Made by a program: the position numbers and the translations under genes | Notes under the pieces: generated by a model | Told to the model about the DNA's origin: nothing | What the model saw: only the letters and a program-made list of their open reading frames with translations | Databases searched by the model: none | Source of the DNA: Streptomyces europaeiscabiei | GTDB taxonomy: Bacteria > Actinomycetota > Actinomycetes > Streptomycetales > Streptomycetaceae | NCBI RefSeq assembly: GCF_036346855.1 | Contig: NZ_CP107841.1 | Span: 10,110,001-10,174,000, forward strand | Direction of reading: 5' to 3' | Length of the DNA: 64,000 nucleotides | Part shown: positions 25,749 to 34,800 of the stretch, in pieces | Layout of the letters: every line of letters starts with the position of its first letter | How positions within the stretch are numbered: the stretch's first letter is position 1

Positions 25749-26135
25749 TCATGCGCGTTGTTGCGGCTTTTCCCGAAGGGCCGCCCGATCCTCCCGCCCG
25801 TCGGACGCAAGCGGCTCCATCGGGCGGCCCTCCAGTTCCCGCTCCCTGGCAGCCAGGGCCCTCGCCAGCATCTTCGCCCGGTACGGGTTCGACGTACCGA
25901 GGGCCTTCGCCACCTGCACGGCTTCGTCCAACAGGGCCAACCGTCGCTCAGGCAACTCCCGCACCAGGGGCGACGCGCTTGCCTCCACCAGGACGTACGC
26001 CAGCTTCGACCCGTACGTCTCCGGCTCGACCCGTGTCAGAAGACGGTAGATCCACAGCCCCTCGGCACCGCGCACCACCCGCCGGTTTGCACTCAGCAGC
26101 CTGACCCTCGCCAGCACGACCATGTCCTGATCCAT
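25749..26135 (-). CDS. Hypothetical helical-repeat protein
   Basis: 128 residues from ATG at 26135 with AAGGGG five bases upstream. The sequence looks like real protein: VVRGAEGLWIYRLLTRVEPE, KLAYVLVEASASPLV, then RRLALLDEAVQVAKAL, two or three amphipathic helix pairs resembling a TPR. No cysteine, signal or catalytic motif. It is the only plausibly intact gene between 24.3 and 28.5 kb. I do not recognise a named family. Confidence 0.55.
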   Translation of the reverse strand: MDQDMVVLARVRLLSANRRVVRGAEGLWIYRLLTRVEPETYGSKLAYVLVEASASPLVRELPERRLALLDEAVQVAKALGTSNPYRAKMLARALAARERELEGRPMEPLASDGREDRAALREKPQQRA

Positions 26136-26676
26136 CGATCCCCTTCGTCACGCCACCCCCCGGCCGGTGCACGTCACACGGTGAGACAGCACGGCGACCG
26201 CGCCGACAGCCGAGAACGGTTGCCGACACGTTGGCCGGAGAGTGGATGACGACGAGTCTGGCGCGCGGTACCAACAGCCACAAGAACAAACGGACGTGCG
26301 CTGCGTCCTACCGAGAACCGCCTCCGAACAGGCATGATGGACCTGACACTCTCTCAAGGCGCGCCTGTCATGCGCTTTGGTGACGCAACCACGGCATCGC
26401 GCGTATTCACCAGGCCCCTCCGAGGCGGGCTGGTCCGCAGTCAACGTGGGCGCGGTCCGCATCGTGTAGGTCGCAGCCCTCCCCGCACCTCGACCCGCCC
26501 CCGGGGCCCAGCACGGTGCCCGGATCAGGAAGAACCCCTCGAGTCAGTCCCACTCCATGCGGAGGAGCGCGCGGGGCCGCTGCTGCACGGCCGGGAGGGT
26601 TCTGCGTCCGCGCTCGCGGTCGAGTGGATGCGCGAGGATGTCCCTGTCGGTCTGGTGGTGGACGTCGGCCGCCCGG
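26136..26676. other. Gene-free stretch
   Basis: About 540 bases, both strands read; nothing recognisable. Confidence 0.35.
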
Positions 26677-26960
26677 TCAGTGACTCGCGCTGACCGTTTC
26701 CGCGCCGCGTTGCCATGCCAGGAGCCCCTGGTGGCGGTCGTCGGTTTCCTCGGTCACCTCGATGGTCACCGCCAGGTCGCTGCCGTAGATGCCGACCCTT
26801 GGCGGTAGACCTGGAGCGGGGTGGTGTCCACGCTCCACTTTCCGGTGACGGCGGGGCCGTCCTCGCGGAATCGGAGGATGGCGCCATGGGTGCCGGATGG
26901 CGAAACTCCCCACCGATCCGGACGTGATGCCGCGCACGGTCGTCGACATCGCGGCCGCGT
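26677..26960 (-). pseudogene. Unrecognised decayed coding region
   Basis: Two minus-strand frames read like one protein broken by a frameshift. GAILRFREDGPAVTGKWSVD then TTPLQVYRQ is in one frame; RVGIYGSDLAVTIEVTEET then DDRHQGLLAWQRG, ending at 26677, is in the other. Both are protein-like in composition and codon use, but I recognise no family. Confidence 0.3.
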
Positions 26961-27300
26961 CCTTCACGAACGCGCGCGACCTGCTCACCCGTGCTCGGGC
27001 TGTCCTCAAGACACCAGTGGCCCACGGCTTTTCCCGTCGCCGCCCTGGCACTTGAGGAGGTCGGCAGGGCGGCGTCTCTCCACCAAGGGCACGTACGAGA
27101 TCGCGACGCGGCACGAGTCCAAGTCCAAGGGGGTCGACAAGACGACGGACCTGCGCGCAACAGCTCCATCGGCCGCGGGCATCGGACGCAAGAACGACGG
27201 CAAGACCAGTGCCGGCACCCGCAGCGAGAAGGCATGCATCAACGCCCAGAAGGATGGCAGCCTGTGGATCATCAAGCGGCAGCCTCGTCAGGAGCAACAA

Positions 27301-27730
27301 GTGACCTCAGTACTCAGCCAGCGCGTGGCGCCCGTCCTTCTGCTCCTGCCAGGTGGCCTGCATCGGGCTGTTCGCCGTGCTGATCACGACCCTGCCGCCG
27401 GACACTGCAGAACTCGACCACACCGACACCTCGGCACTGGACACGGCGTTGCACGCCGCAACCCTGCTCGCCATCGTGGTCGCCCTGCTAGGCGCCGCCA
27501 CGCTCCTGGCACTGGAGAAGATCCGCGCAGGTACCCCGCGGGCAGTGCGCGCGGGGTGGCTGGGGGTCGTCGCGCTGGGCCAGGGCGCCATCGCCGCACG
27601 AGCACTAATCAACATCCTCGGCCAGGACCCTGGACCGGACATCGTGTTCGGTGTCGTTATGGCGGTGACCGCCCTGGGCATCGCCGCCGCCTGCATCAAC
27701 GAGGCGCGCGGATCCGCACCGATCAGGCCG
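27301..27730 (+). pseudogene. Small membrane protein gene with an early frameshift
   Basis: A GTG at 27301 with AGGAG seven bases upstream opens MTSVLSQRVAPVLLLLP. Near 27350 the hydrophobic reading moves to another frame: VACIGLFAVLITTLPPDTAEL, then three more membrane segments (ALHAATLLAIVVALLGAATL, AGWLGVVALGQGAIAARAL, IVFGVVMAVTALGIAAAC). The first membrane helix is thus split by a one-base change. Downstream of about 27720 the frame loses membrane character. Either a pseudogene or, less likely, a later start at GTG 27353. Confidence 0.5.
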
Positions 27731-27734
27731 CACG

Positions 27735-27880
27735 TCCAGGCATGGACGGCCTCCCCAGTTCATGGCGTCCCCAAGCTTCCAGTGGGGGCGCCACGCGGCT
27801 TGTACGGCCCGTACCCAGGCTTCCGGAATCGCCAAGTACGCGATCACGTCCCAGGGACCGTGCACGAACCGCGCCACGGC
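27735..27880 (-). other. Possible gene fragment on minus strand
   Basis: Minus-strand frame reading VARFVHGPWDVIAYLAIPEA, then WVRAVQAAWRPHWKLGDAMN, is strongly protein-like (four Trp, amphipathic), but with no recognised family and no start or stop context. Probably a remnant. Confidence 0.25.
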
Positions 27881-27904
27881 CGGAACGGCGTCGGTACGAC
27901 AGAC

Positions 27905-28305
27905 GTGTGAGGCGTGTCGGCCGGCCGGCCGGGGGCTGCGTGGTCGATGTCGATCTGAGCGTGCAGGATGGGCCGCTCGATACCGATCGCGACCGGGTTC
28001 ATGTCGGGAGGGTTGGCGGTGAGCCGCCGGTAGCGAACCTCGTTGACCAGGTCGTTTCCCGCAGCTGGTGCTCGATGACCGGCAGGTGGGTGGCGATGAC
28101 CAGGTTGAGCATGTCGAAGACCGCGTCGTTCGCGGGCTTGGTGCCGGTCAGGGACGCGCTGTCGAGGTGGGTACCGGCGAGGAGTTCCCTGAGTGCGACC
28201 AGGTCACGCGGCTGCCCGGGTCGCTCTTGTCCGCGGACTTCCTGGAAGCAGGCGATGTCCGCGCGCAGCCGCGTGACCTGCAGCTTCATCAGTGCGATGA
28301 GTTCA
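27905..28305 (-). pseudogene. Endonuclease/exonuclease/phosphatase-family gene remnant, frameshifted
   Basis: One minus-strand frame gives TRLRADIACFQEVRGQERPG, QPRDLVALRELLAGTHLD and NLVIATHLPVIEHQL. Near 28065 the frame changes to NDLVNEVRYRRLTANPPDMN then PVAIGIERPILHAQIDID. Joined, these match the N-terminal third of a streptomycete EEP-fold protein, including the metal-binding Glu in CFQEV. The first strand (FNVENLF-type) and the C-terminal catalytic half are missing. Clearly non-functional. Confidence 0.6.
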
Positions 28306-28519
28306 GCCAGCAACGGGAGCACGCCCGGGGCAGGCCCGTCGCAGTTCGTCCGGGTGACTCCGTGGACCTGGACCTGGAGCGCCGAGCCGGGGCCGCACCT
28401 CCTCGCCCGGCCCCGGTGGCCGTGGCCGTGGGCACCGGGGGCCGGCTGGCTCGGCCCACGCAGGACCGGGCACCGCGGCCGCCCACGTTTCCGCCTCGGG
28501 TTCCGGGATAGGGGATGCC

Positions 28520-29743
28520 ATGACCAGTACCCAAGAACCGTCCGAGCTGACTCCCCGAGTCCCCGAAGAGCCGTGCACACCGTCCGTCGAGTACCGGATC
28601 GCGCGGATACGCCGACGCCTGGAGCGCCTGATAGGGATCGCGGCGACCGAGGGCAACGCCCTCACCCCTCTGCGCAACGGCGACGAGATCTTCGCCGCGA
28701 TGCTGGACGCGATCCGCCGCGCCGACCACACGGTGGACATGATGACGTTCGTGTACTGGAGGGGCGACATCGCCCGCGATTTCGCCCAGGCGCTGGCGGA
28801 GCGGGCCCGCGCCGGTGTGCGGGTGCGACTGCTGCTGGACGGGTTCGGAAGCCGGCTGATCGAGACCGAGCAACTGGAAACGATGGAGCAGGCCGGAGTG
28901 CAAGTGGCCTGGTTCCGCAAGCCGCTGTACCTCTCACCGCTCAAACAGAACCACCGCTGTCACCGCAAGGTCCTCGTCGTCGATGAGGAGACCGCGTTCA
29001 CCGGCGGGGTGGGCATCGCACAGGAATGGTGCGGCAACGCGCGCAACGAGAACGAGTGGCGTGACACCCATGTCGAGGTCCGCGGGCCCGCGGTGGACGG
29101 CATGGCCGCAGCCTTCGCGCAGAACTGGGCAGAATGCCATGACGAACTCTTCGATGAACGGGACCGGTTCGTCGAGCACCACCCGCAGGGCAACGCGATC
29201 GTGCAGGTGGTCCGCGGATCGGCCAGCTTCGGCTGGCAGGACATGCAGACCCTGATGCGCGTCATGCTGGAATCCGCCGAGGAACGCTTCCGCCTGGCCA
29301 CCGCCTACTTCTCGCCGGACCCATACTTCGTCGACCTGCTGTGCGGCGCCGCCCGGCGCGGGGTCGGGGTGGAGATCCTGCTGCCGGGGCCATACACCGA
29401 CAAACGCGTCTGTCAGCTGGCCGGCCAGCACCACTACGAGGACCTCACCGCCTGCGGAGTGAAGATCTACCAGTACCAGCCGACGATGATGCACGCCAAA
29501 GTCATCACCGTCGACCGCGTCGCCGCGCTCATCGGCTCGACCAATTTCAACCGCCGCTCCCTCGACCACGACGAGGAGATCATGCTCGCCGTCCTCGACG
29601 AGGAGTTCACCGCCACCCTCGACGAACACTTCGAAGCGGACATGACGGTGAGCGAACCGATCCAGGCCGGCCGCTGGAAGAGGCGCTCCGTCCTGCAGAG
29701 AGCCAGGGAAACAGCCGTGCAACCCATCCGCCGCTTCCTGTGA
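28520..29743 (+). CDS. Phospholipase D-superfamily protein (cardiolipin synthase-like)
   Basis: 407 residues from ATG at 28520. Two PLD domains, each with an HKD motif: HRCHRKVLVVDEETAFTGG (about residue 150) and MHAKVITVDRVAALIGSTNF (about residue 325), the second followed by NRRSLDHDEE as in bacterial Cls enzymes. There are no N-terminal membrane helices, unlike E. coli ClsA, but RIARIRRRLERLIG is amphipathic and may associate with the membrane. The probable reaction is phosphatidyl transfer forming cardiolipin. It is the first intact gene to the right of the decayed stretch. Confidence 0.9.
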   Translation: MTSTQEPSELTPRVPEEPCTPSVEYRIARIRRRLERLIGIAATEGNALTPLRNGDEIFAAMLDAIRRADHTVDMMTFVYWRGDIARDFAQALAERARAGVRVRLLLDGFGSRLIETEQLETMEQAGVQVAWFRKPLYLSPLKQNHRCHRKVLVVDEETAFTGGVGIAQEWCGNARNENEWRDTHVEVRGPAVDGMAAAFAQNWAECHDELFDERDRFVEHHPQGNAIVQVVRGSASFGWQDMQTLMRVMLESAEERFRLATAYFSPDPYFVDLLCGAARRGVGVEILLPGPYTDKRVCQLAGQHHYEDLTACGVKIYQYQPTMMHAKVITVDRVAALIGSTNFNRRSLDHDEEIMLAVLDEEFTATLDEHFEADMTVSEPIQAGRWKRRSVLQRARETAVQPIRRFL

Positions 29744-30179
29744 CCTGACGTTCGCCTCACCGCCGACACATGGGCGCCCGCACGTGCCACGCCAATTTCG
29801 TGGTGCCGTGCCACACATCCCAGGACACCGGCGTCAAGCCGCACACTGCCGTGCCGTGCTGTGCCGTGCCGTGCCGAGACGGTGAATCGGCTCGGTGTTC
29901 GGATCGGTGTTCGGGCAGTCGCTCCCGTCCGGCAGGGCCCGCCCGACGGTGGAATGTCCGGGCGGGCATCACGCCCTCCAGGCCGACGAGCCGGAGGATG
30001 CGCAGCACGAGCTTGCATGGGGTGCGCCGGCGATACATGGCCAGGTCTGCGATACACGGCCAGTACGGCCGGTGAACCGACGCGCCTCACCAGGGTGACT
30101 CGGCGCCGGTGAGCCGACGATAATTCGGCCGCGGCGGGGTATTGGGATGTGACCTGCCCCCGTTGAGAGAGAGCCGAGG
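29744..30179. other. Gene-free stretch with short direct repeats
   Basis: About 435 bases. Contains a CCGTG-rich tandem tract (29846-29876) and a 14-bp direct repeat, CGATACATGGCCAG at 30031-30044 and CGATACACGGCCAG at 30050-30063, 19 bp apart. No coding signal. Confidence 0.5.
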
Positions 30180-30605
30180 ATGACCGACGACGCCTACCTG
30201 TTCCTGCTCGACGACGTGTCCGCACCGCTGGGCGTGGCCCCGGCCGCCGTCGATGACCTCGCGTGCCTCGAGACTCCCGCGGTACGCGCGTGGCTGGACG
30301 CTCAGGGAAGCACGCTCACCTCACCATACCTGCGCCTGCTGCCACCGGAGGAGACCGCGGCCATCCCCGAGGGAGCGGAACGGCTGCCCGTCCCGCTGAG
30401 CGACGAGGAACTGAGCAGGGTCCGCCACCTGATGGCACCGGAGCCGCTCGCCCAGGTAGAGGAGGAGTTGCTCTCCTACCGAGACTGCGCGGACGGCCGG
30501 GACGGCCTGATCGCACGCGCACTGGCCGCCGGCGTGCCACCGCACCGCATCGTCGAACTGACCGGGATGGATCCCGCGACGGTGACCGCTGCGGCGGGCC
30601 GCTGA
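30180..30605 (+). CDS. DUF6003 family protein
   Basis: 141 residues from ATG at 30180. Acidic soluble protein beginning MTDDAYLFLLDD with ETPAVRAWLDAQGS near residue 32. The C-terminal LIARALAAGVPPHRIVELTG looks like a small helix-turn-helix-type motif. I associate this pattern with DUF6003, a streptomycete family of unknown function. No operon partner. Confidence 0.65.
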   Translation: MTDDAYLFLLDDVSAPLGVAPAAVDDLACLETPAVRAWLDAQGSTLTSPYLRLLPPEETAAIPEGAERLPVPLSDEELSRVRHLMAPEPLAQVEEELLSYRDCADGRDGLIARALAAGVPPHRIVELTGMDPATVTAAAGR

Positions 30606-30734
30606 CAAGCGGCTGCGCGCAACGCCTACGTCGACACCGTCGGCGACCCGGGCGTGGACGAGAACCCTGCCGGGCGTTCGGGCCCGGCCGAATCGTCCCT
30701 CGGCGCAGTTGCGAGCAGGTGGCGCGCTGCTGAC

Positions 30735-30835
30735 AGCTCGTCGGCCCGCCCGTCGAGGCGGACCTTGCCCTGATCGACCAGCCTCAGGAGTGCGGTTCCC
30801 ATGTAGCTGATGGCCACGTTCGTGGAAGCGTTTCT
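30735..30835 (-). pseudogene. Short serine hydrolase (beta-lactamase-related) remnant
   Basis: The minus strand reads ISYMGTALLRLVDQGKVRLDGRADEL, resembling the helix after the SxxK motif of class C beta-lactamase-like hydrolases. The SxxK itself and everything downstream are missing. Too short for certainty. Confidence 0.3.
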
Positions 30836-30942
30836 CCAGCCGTCTGCGCCCCCAGCCCACCGATCCGGGCCATCCGCGCTGAGGCGCACCGGGAATTGGC
30901 GCACCGGCACACGTACGTCTCCCACGCATCGGGCACACATGA

Positions 30943-30973
30943 AACGGCTCGGCTCCGCTCGGGCCGAGCCGTT
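30943..30973 (-). terminator. Hairpin downstream of YceI gene
   Basis: A perfect 11-bp stem (AACGGCTCGGC at 30943-30953 with its complement 30963-30973), 9-base loop, about 75 bases past the YceI stop. Confidence 0.7.
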
Positions 30974-31046
30974 CACGGTGTGTTGCGGCCAGGTCGGGCC
31001 GCCCGGCGCGCACGCTGCATCGGAGGGAGGAGGGGGGCGGCGAGTG

Positions 31047-31562
31047 TCAGGCGCCGGCTCGGACGAAGCGGAGTGTCGCCGTGATCGTGGCCAGGCCGCG
31101 CATCATGCCCAGCTGGTTCCAGCCGATGCCGAACTGCTCGCGGTCCACGGTGAACTCCGCTTCCAGCGTCAGAGCTTCGGGGGTCGCCTCCTTCAGCTTT
31201 GCGGTGAGGGAGCGCGACCTGCTGATGCCGCGGACGGTCAGCTGGCCGACGATCTGCACCGTGTCGGTGTCCCGGAGTTCGGCGCTGCGCACCGCGAAGG
31301 TGATCTCAGGGTGGTGCTCGACATCGAAGAAGTCGGCGGACCGCAGGTGCTCGTCGCGCTTGGCGCTCTTGGTGTCCAGGGAGGCGGCGTCGAGGGCCAC
31401 GACACCGACGGCTGACCCGTCGGGCCGGACCTCGCCCTGGCCGCGGACGGTGTCGAAGGCGCCCTTCACGGTGACGAGGCCCCACATCGTCTTGTGCTGC
31501 AGGGCGACGGTCGAGGCGGTGGTGTCGAGCTGCCACAGTCCGGTGTCCACGGCGACGGTCAT
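31047..31562 (-). CDS. YceI-family lipid-binding protein
   Basis: 171 residues from ATG at 31562 (GGAG seven bases upstream; the frame is open further but without a ribosome site). YceI/lipocalin-like features: WQLDTTASTVALQHKTMWGL, VKGAFDTVRGQGEV, SAKRDEHLRSADFFDVEHHP and LTVRGISRSRSLTAKL. No signal peptide, so cytoplasmic, unlike E. coli YceI. The family binds isoprenoid or amphiphilic ligands. Divergent from a MarR gene with three shared operator-like sites, so likely its repressed target. Confidence 0.92.
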   Translation of the reverse strand: MTVAVDTGLWQLDTTASTVALQHKTMWGLVTVKGAFDTVRGQGEVRPDGSAVGVVALDAASLDTKSAKRDEHLRSADFFDVEHHPEITFAVRSAELRDTDTVQIVGQLTVRGISRSRSLTAKLKEATPEALTLEAEFTVDREQFGIGWNQLGMMRGLATITATLRFVRAGA

Positions 31563-31596
31563 GGTCTTTCTCCAGTCGATCGGATCGGTCAGGTCA

Positions 31597-31663
31597 TCCA
31601 AATTTGTATGACTGACGCTAGCCCGTTATCCGAATTTGAACAACCTCGTTCTCCAAAATTGGA
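31597..31663. promoter_or_regulatory. Three related operator-like sites between yceI and marR
   Basis: TCCAAATTTGTA (31597-31608), TCCGAATTTGAA (31629-31640) and the perfect palindrome TCCAAAATTGGA (31652-31663) share the form TCC-rAAwTTg. This AT-rich block contrasts with its surroundings. It is the only intergenic DNA between the two genes, so it probably binds the MarR protein encoded at 31683. Confidence 0.7.
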
Positions 31664-31682
31664 CAACAGTTACACTTGACCC

Positions 31683-32207
31683 ATGGCCGACCTCGACAAG
31701 CACCCTGCTCGCCTGTCCGAATGCCCGTCCGCGCAGGGGGACGGCCTGCTCCCCGCCGAGCTGCACGCCTGGATGCTTCTGCTGGCCGCGACGGGTGCGG
31801 TGGAGCAGCGGCTGCGCGCGGTCGTGAAGGATCGGCTCGGCGTCTCCCACGACGAGTTCCTGATCCTGTGTCTGCTGGCCGCGCAGCCCGAGGAGGGCCT
31901 GCGCATGACCCGCATCGCGGAGCTCCTGGGCCGCCCCAAGACCCGGCTCACCTACCAGATCGCCTGCCTCAACCACTCCGACCTCATCACCCGCGAGTCG
32001 GTGTGCGGCGACAAGCGTGGCATCCAGGTGGCTCTCACCGACAAGGCGCGGCGCCTGCTGAAGGATGCCTCCGATCCGCTCGCCGGGACGGTCATCGACG
32101 CGCTCGGTCAGTTCATGGGTCCCGCCCAGAGGGAAGCCCTGCGCGGACTGCTGCCGGATCTCGCCGAAGCGTGTTCCACCGAGCCGCCGGGCCCGGCGCC
32201 CGTGTGA
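31683..32207 (+). CDS. MarR-family transcriptional regulator
   Basis: 174 residues from ATG at 31683, 19 bases downstream of the last operator-like site and without a ribosome site, so possibly leaderless. Winged HTH: VSHDEFLILCLLAAQPEEGL, MTRIAELLGRPKTRLTYQIA, CLNHSDLITRESVCGDKRGI. A dimerisation helix follows (FMGPAQREALRGLLPDL). Cysteines at the N-terminus (SECPS) and in the wing (VCGDK) could permit redox sensing; that is inference. Likely represses itself and yceI. Confidence 0.9.
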   Translation: MADLDKHPARLSECPSAQGDGLLPAELHAWMLLLAATGAVEQRLRAVVKDRLGVSHDEFLILCLLAAQPEEGLRMTRIAELLGRPKTRLTYQIACLNHSDLITRESVCGDKRGIQVALTDKARRLLKDASDPLAGTVIDALGQFMGPAQREALRGLLPDLAEACSTEPPGPAPV

Positions 32208-32392
32208 CCTGTGCCGGCCATCTGATGCACGAGTCGCGGTCATCGTCCGGGTGGGGCCCCACCGGCCACGGCGGGGCTGCCGCCCGGGCGGGCTGTCGTC
32301 GGCCGATCGGCACAAGCCGCCCGGGGTGCGGTCACATGGAGAGAGCGTGACGGGGCACTCGTTCCCTCCCGACCAGTCAAGGGAGCCGACTC

Positions 32393-32635
32393 GTGATCGT
32401 TGCCGCAGTTGTTGGAGTGTGTGTGGTCCTGGCCGTGCTGGCCTTCTTCGTCCCGCGTCTGTCCCGTCACCCCGAACGCGGCACACAGCGTTCGCTCGGC
32501 GCGGGATCGAGGGCCGGTGGCAAGGCGCCCGGTGTCCTGGGCCGGCTTCTCAGCAAGCCGTTCCGGACGAGCTCCCGCGCCGTGTCCCGCAGCGGATCGG
32601 CCGGCCGTCGTACCCGTGGCCGCATGCCCTTCTGA
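32393..32635 (+). CDS. DUF6411 family small membrane-anchored protein
   Basis: 80 residues from GTG at 32393 with AAGGGAG seven bases upstream. One N-terminal membrane helix (IVAAVVGVCVVLAVLAFFVP) is followed by a strongly basic tail (RLSRHPERGTQRSLGAGSRA ... GRRTRGRMPF). The composition and the conserved GTQRSLGAGSRAGGKAPG and FRTSSRAVSRS blocks match DUF6411, common in Streptomyces. Function unknown. Confidence 0.8.
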   Translation: MIVAAVVGVCVVLAVLAFFVPRLSRHPERGTQRSLGAGSRAGGKAPGVLGRLLSKPFRTSSRAVSRSGSAGRRTRGRMPF

Positions 32636-32781
32636 TCCTCCGGGAGGTCATGCCGACCGGTGTGCCCGTCCGGGGCCGGTGAGGTCTCCACACATCCACT
32701 GTCGGCACCGATTCCTGTCCTGGACAGCCGACGGGCACCCACACCGATACTGGGTACAGGGGCTCACGCGAGAGTGGTGCG

Positions 32782-33738
32782 ATGAACGCTGAACAGGCCG
32801 ACAAGCTGCTGGACGGGCTGACCGTGGACACCAGCCGACAGGAGCGGCCGGTCCTGCTGGACGGGACGGGCCGCCCCCTCAAGACCTGGCGCGAGAACCA
32901 TCCGTACGGCCGCAAGGTCGGTCGCACGGAGTACGAGCGGCGCAAGCGCGTCCTGCAGATCGAGCTGCTCAAGCTCCAGAGGTGGGTCAGGGACACCGGC
33001 GCGCGCGTGATCGTCGTGTGCGAAGGGCGCGACGCGGCGGGCAAGGGTGGCACGATCCAACGCCTCACCGAGCGGCTCAACCCCCGCGGCGCACGAGTGG
33101 TGGCACTGGACAGGCCCACCGAGCGGGAGACGGGGCAGTGGTACTTCCAGCGGTACATCGCACACCTGCCGACGGCTGGGGAGATCGTCTTCTTCGACCG
33201 TTCCTGGTACAACCGGGCCGGCGTGGAGCGTGTGATGGGCTACTGCTCGAAGGACCAGTACGAGCTGTTCCTCGAACAGTGCCCGGCCTTCGAGCGGATG
33301 CTCGTCGACGACGGCATCCTGCTGGTCAAGTTCTGGTTCTCCGTGTCCCGCGCCGAGCAGCGCACCCGTTTCGCCATCCGGCAGGTCGACCCGGTGCGCC
33401 AGTGGAAACTCTCCCCCACCGACGTGGCCTCGCTGGACCGGTGGGACGACTACACGGAGGCCAAGGTCGACATGTTCCGGGCCACCGACACCGAAAGCGC
33501 GCCCTGGACCGTCGTCAAGAGCAACGACAAACGTCGCGCCCGGCTGGAGACCATGCGCAGTCTGTTGTCGCGCATCGACTACACCAGCAAGGATCCCGAG
33601 GCGGTCGGCACTCCGGACCCGCTCATCGTCGGCGCCGCCAACACCCTCCTGGAGCCCGGGGAGGAGGACACCACCCTTTCGCCGACTCCTCTGTCCCACC
33701 GCACCAGCGGGCCCGGCAGCCACCCTGAATCCACCTGA
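32782..33738 (+). CDS. ppk2: Polyphosphate kinase 2
   Basis: 318 residues. One-domain PPK2 with Walker A VVCEGRDAAGKGGTIQRLTE (about residue 75), Walker B GEIVFFDRSWYNRAGVERVM, and the lid region KFWFSVSRAEQRTRF followed by RQWKLSPTD. Uses polyphosphate to phosphorylate nucleoside di- or monophosphates. The subclass cannot be fixed by eye, but the length and N-terminal YGRKVGRTEYERRKR fit class I (NDP to NTP). Not obviously in an operon. Confidence 0.92.
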   Translation: MNAEQADKLLDGLTVDTSRQERPVLLDGTGRPLKTWRENHPYGRKVGRTEYERRKRVLQIELLKLQRWVRDTGARVIVVCEGRDAAGKGGTIQRLTERLNPRGARVVALDRPTERETGQWYFQRYIAHLPTAGEIVFFDRSWYNRAGVERVMGYCSKDQYELFLEQCPAFERMLVDDGILLVKFWFSVSRAEQRTRFAIRQVDPVRQWKLSPTDVASLDRWDDYTEAKVDMFRATDTESAPWTVVKSNDKRRARLETMRSLLSRIDYTSKDPEAVGTPDPLIVGAANTLLEPGEEDTTLSPTPLSHRTSGPGSHPEST

Positions 33739-33834
33739 CGGCCGACTGTCGCACTCGTTCGGCTGTACGGTTCTCCCGGCGGCAAGATCGCGTTCTTCGT
33801 CCGGCCGTAGGAACCACAGGAGGAGACGTTCTCG

Positions 33835-34800
33835 ATGGGGACCGTCGTGCACGTCCCGCAGACGCGGGACATGATCGGGGACGAGCTTTCCGGAGACGAG
33901 GCGCTCACCGCGCTGAGGCACTACGGAGGCCGCCGACTGCTCCTCGACGCGTTCGCCCGTTTCCGCTACGCCGACGGCTTCACCAACTCCCGTTCTCTCG
34001 CGTTCCAAGTGGTCGTGGGCCTGGTGCCGTTCACCATCGCGCTGGTCGGCGTGGCCACCACCGTGCACACGGAGAGCGTGGGGCGGATCATCGAACTCAC
34101 CCTGGGCCAGATCGTGCCGGGCGCCAGTGCGAGTCTGGTCGAGGACGCTCTGGACGCCACCGCGCGCAGCGCCGGTTCAGGGGTCTGGAACGCCGTCGCC
34201 ATGTGGCTGGGACTGGCCTTCGCCGTCCTCAACCTCGCCTCGGCGATGGGCCAGGTCGAGCGAGGCGCCAACCGCATCTACGGCATCGAACGCGACCGGC
34301 CGTTCCTGACCAAGTACGGGCGGTCCCTGCTCCTCGCCCTCGCAGCGGGCATGCCGATGGTCCTGGGGTTCCTCGTGCTCGTCGCGGGGGATGCCCTCGG
34401 GAACGCGGTGGTGGAGGCCCTCGGCCGGCCCCGGGAGCTGCTCGACTGGTGGAGGCCCCTCGAAGTGCCACTGGGAGTGGCGCTCGCCTGGGTCGCGTCG
34501 GCGGTGATCTTCCGCTGGGCCCCACGCAGGGACCAGCCGGGCTACACATGGCTCGCGTTCGGCTCGGCGGTCCACCTGGTGCTGTGGGTCACGGCCACGT
34601 GGCTGCTGGCGCTCTACGTGGCCGAGAGCGGATCGTTCGGCGCCGTCTACGGACCGCTGACGGCGTTCGTCGCCCTGCTGCTGTGGGCCAACCTGACCGG
34701 TGTGGCGCTGTTCCTGGGCATCGCGTTCGCCGCTCAGCTCGAAGCGGCGCGGGCCGGAATCACCGAGGCCGTGCAGCCGGATCCAGGGCCGGGGCCGTGA
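33835..34800 (+). CDS. YihY/BrkB-family integral membrane protein
   Basis: 321 residues from ATG at 33835 (AGGAGGAG eleven bases upstream). Six membrane segments beginning with the family motif RYADGFTNSRSLAFQVVVGL, VPFTIALVGVA, then NAVAMWLGLAFAVLNLASAM and ANRIYGIERDRPFLTKYGRS, and ending with YGPLTAFVALLLWANLTGVA. YihY proteins are transporters or envelope proteins of unclear substrate. Lies 96 bases after ppk2. Confidence 0.88.
   Translation: MGTVVHVPQTRDMIGDELSGDEALTALRHYGGRRLLLDAFARFRYADGFTNSRSLAFQVVVGLVPFTIALVGVATTVHTESVGRIIELTLGQIVPGASASLVEDALDATARSAGSGVWNAVAMWLGLAFAVLNLASAMGQVERGANRIYGIERDRPFLTKYGRSLLLALAAGMPMVLGFLVLVAGDALGNAVVEALGRPRELLDWWRPLEVPLGVALAWVASAVIFRWAPRRDQPGYTWLAFGSAVHLVLWVTATWLLALYVAESGSFGAVYGPLTAFVALLLWANLTGVALFLGIAFAAQLEAARAGITEAVQPDPGPGP

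Noticed and set aside
27063..27300. Plus-strand Lys/Thr-rich frame (TYEIATRHESKSKGVDKTT region) resembling a DUF2188-like protein
   Set aside because: Resemblance limited to a few residues near the end; no start context, so not reported as a gene.
32208..32392. Possible extension of the MarR or DUF6411 genes
   Set aside because: Stop of marR and a good ribosome site for the GTG at 32393 define both ends.
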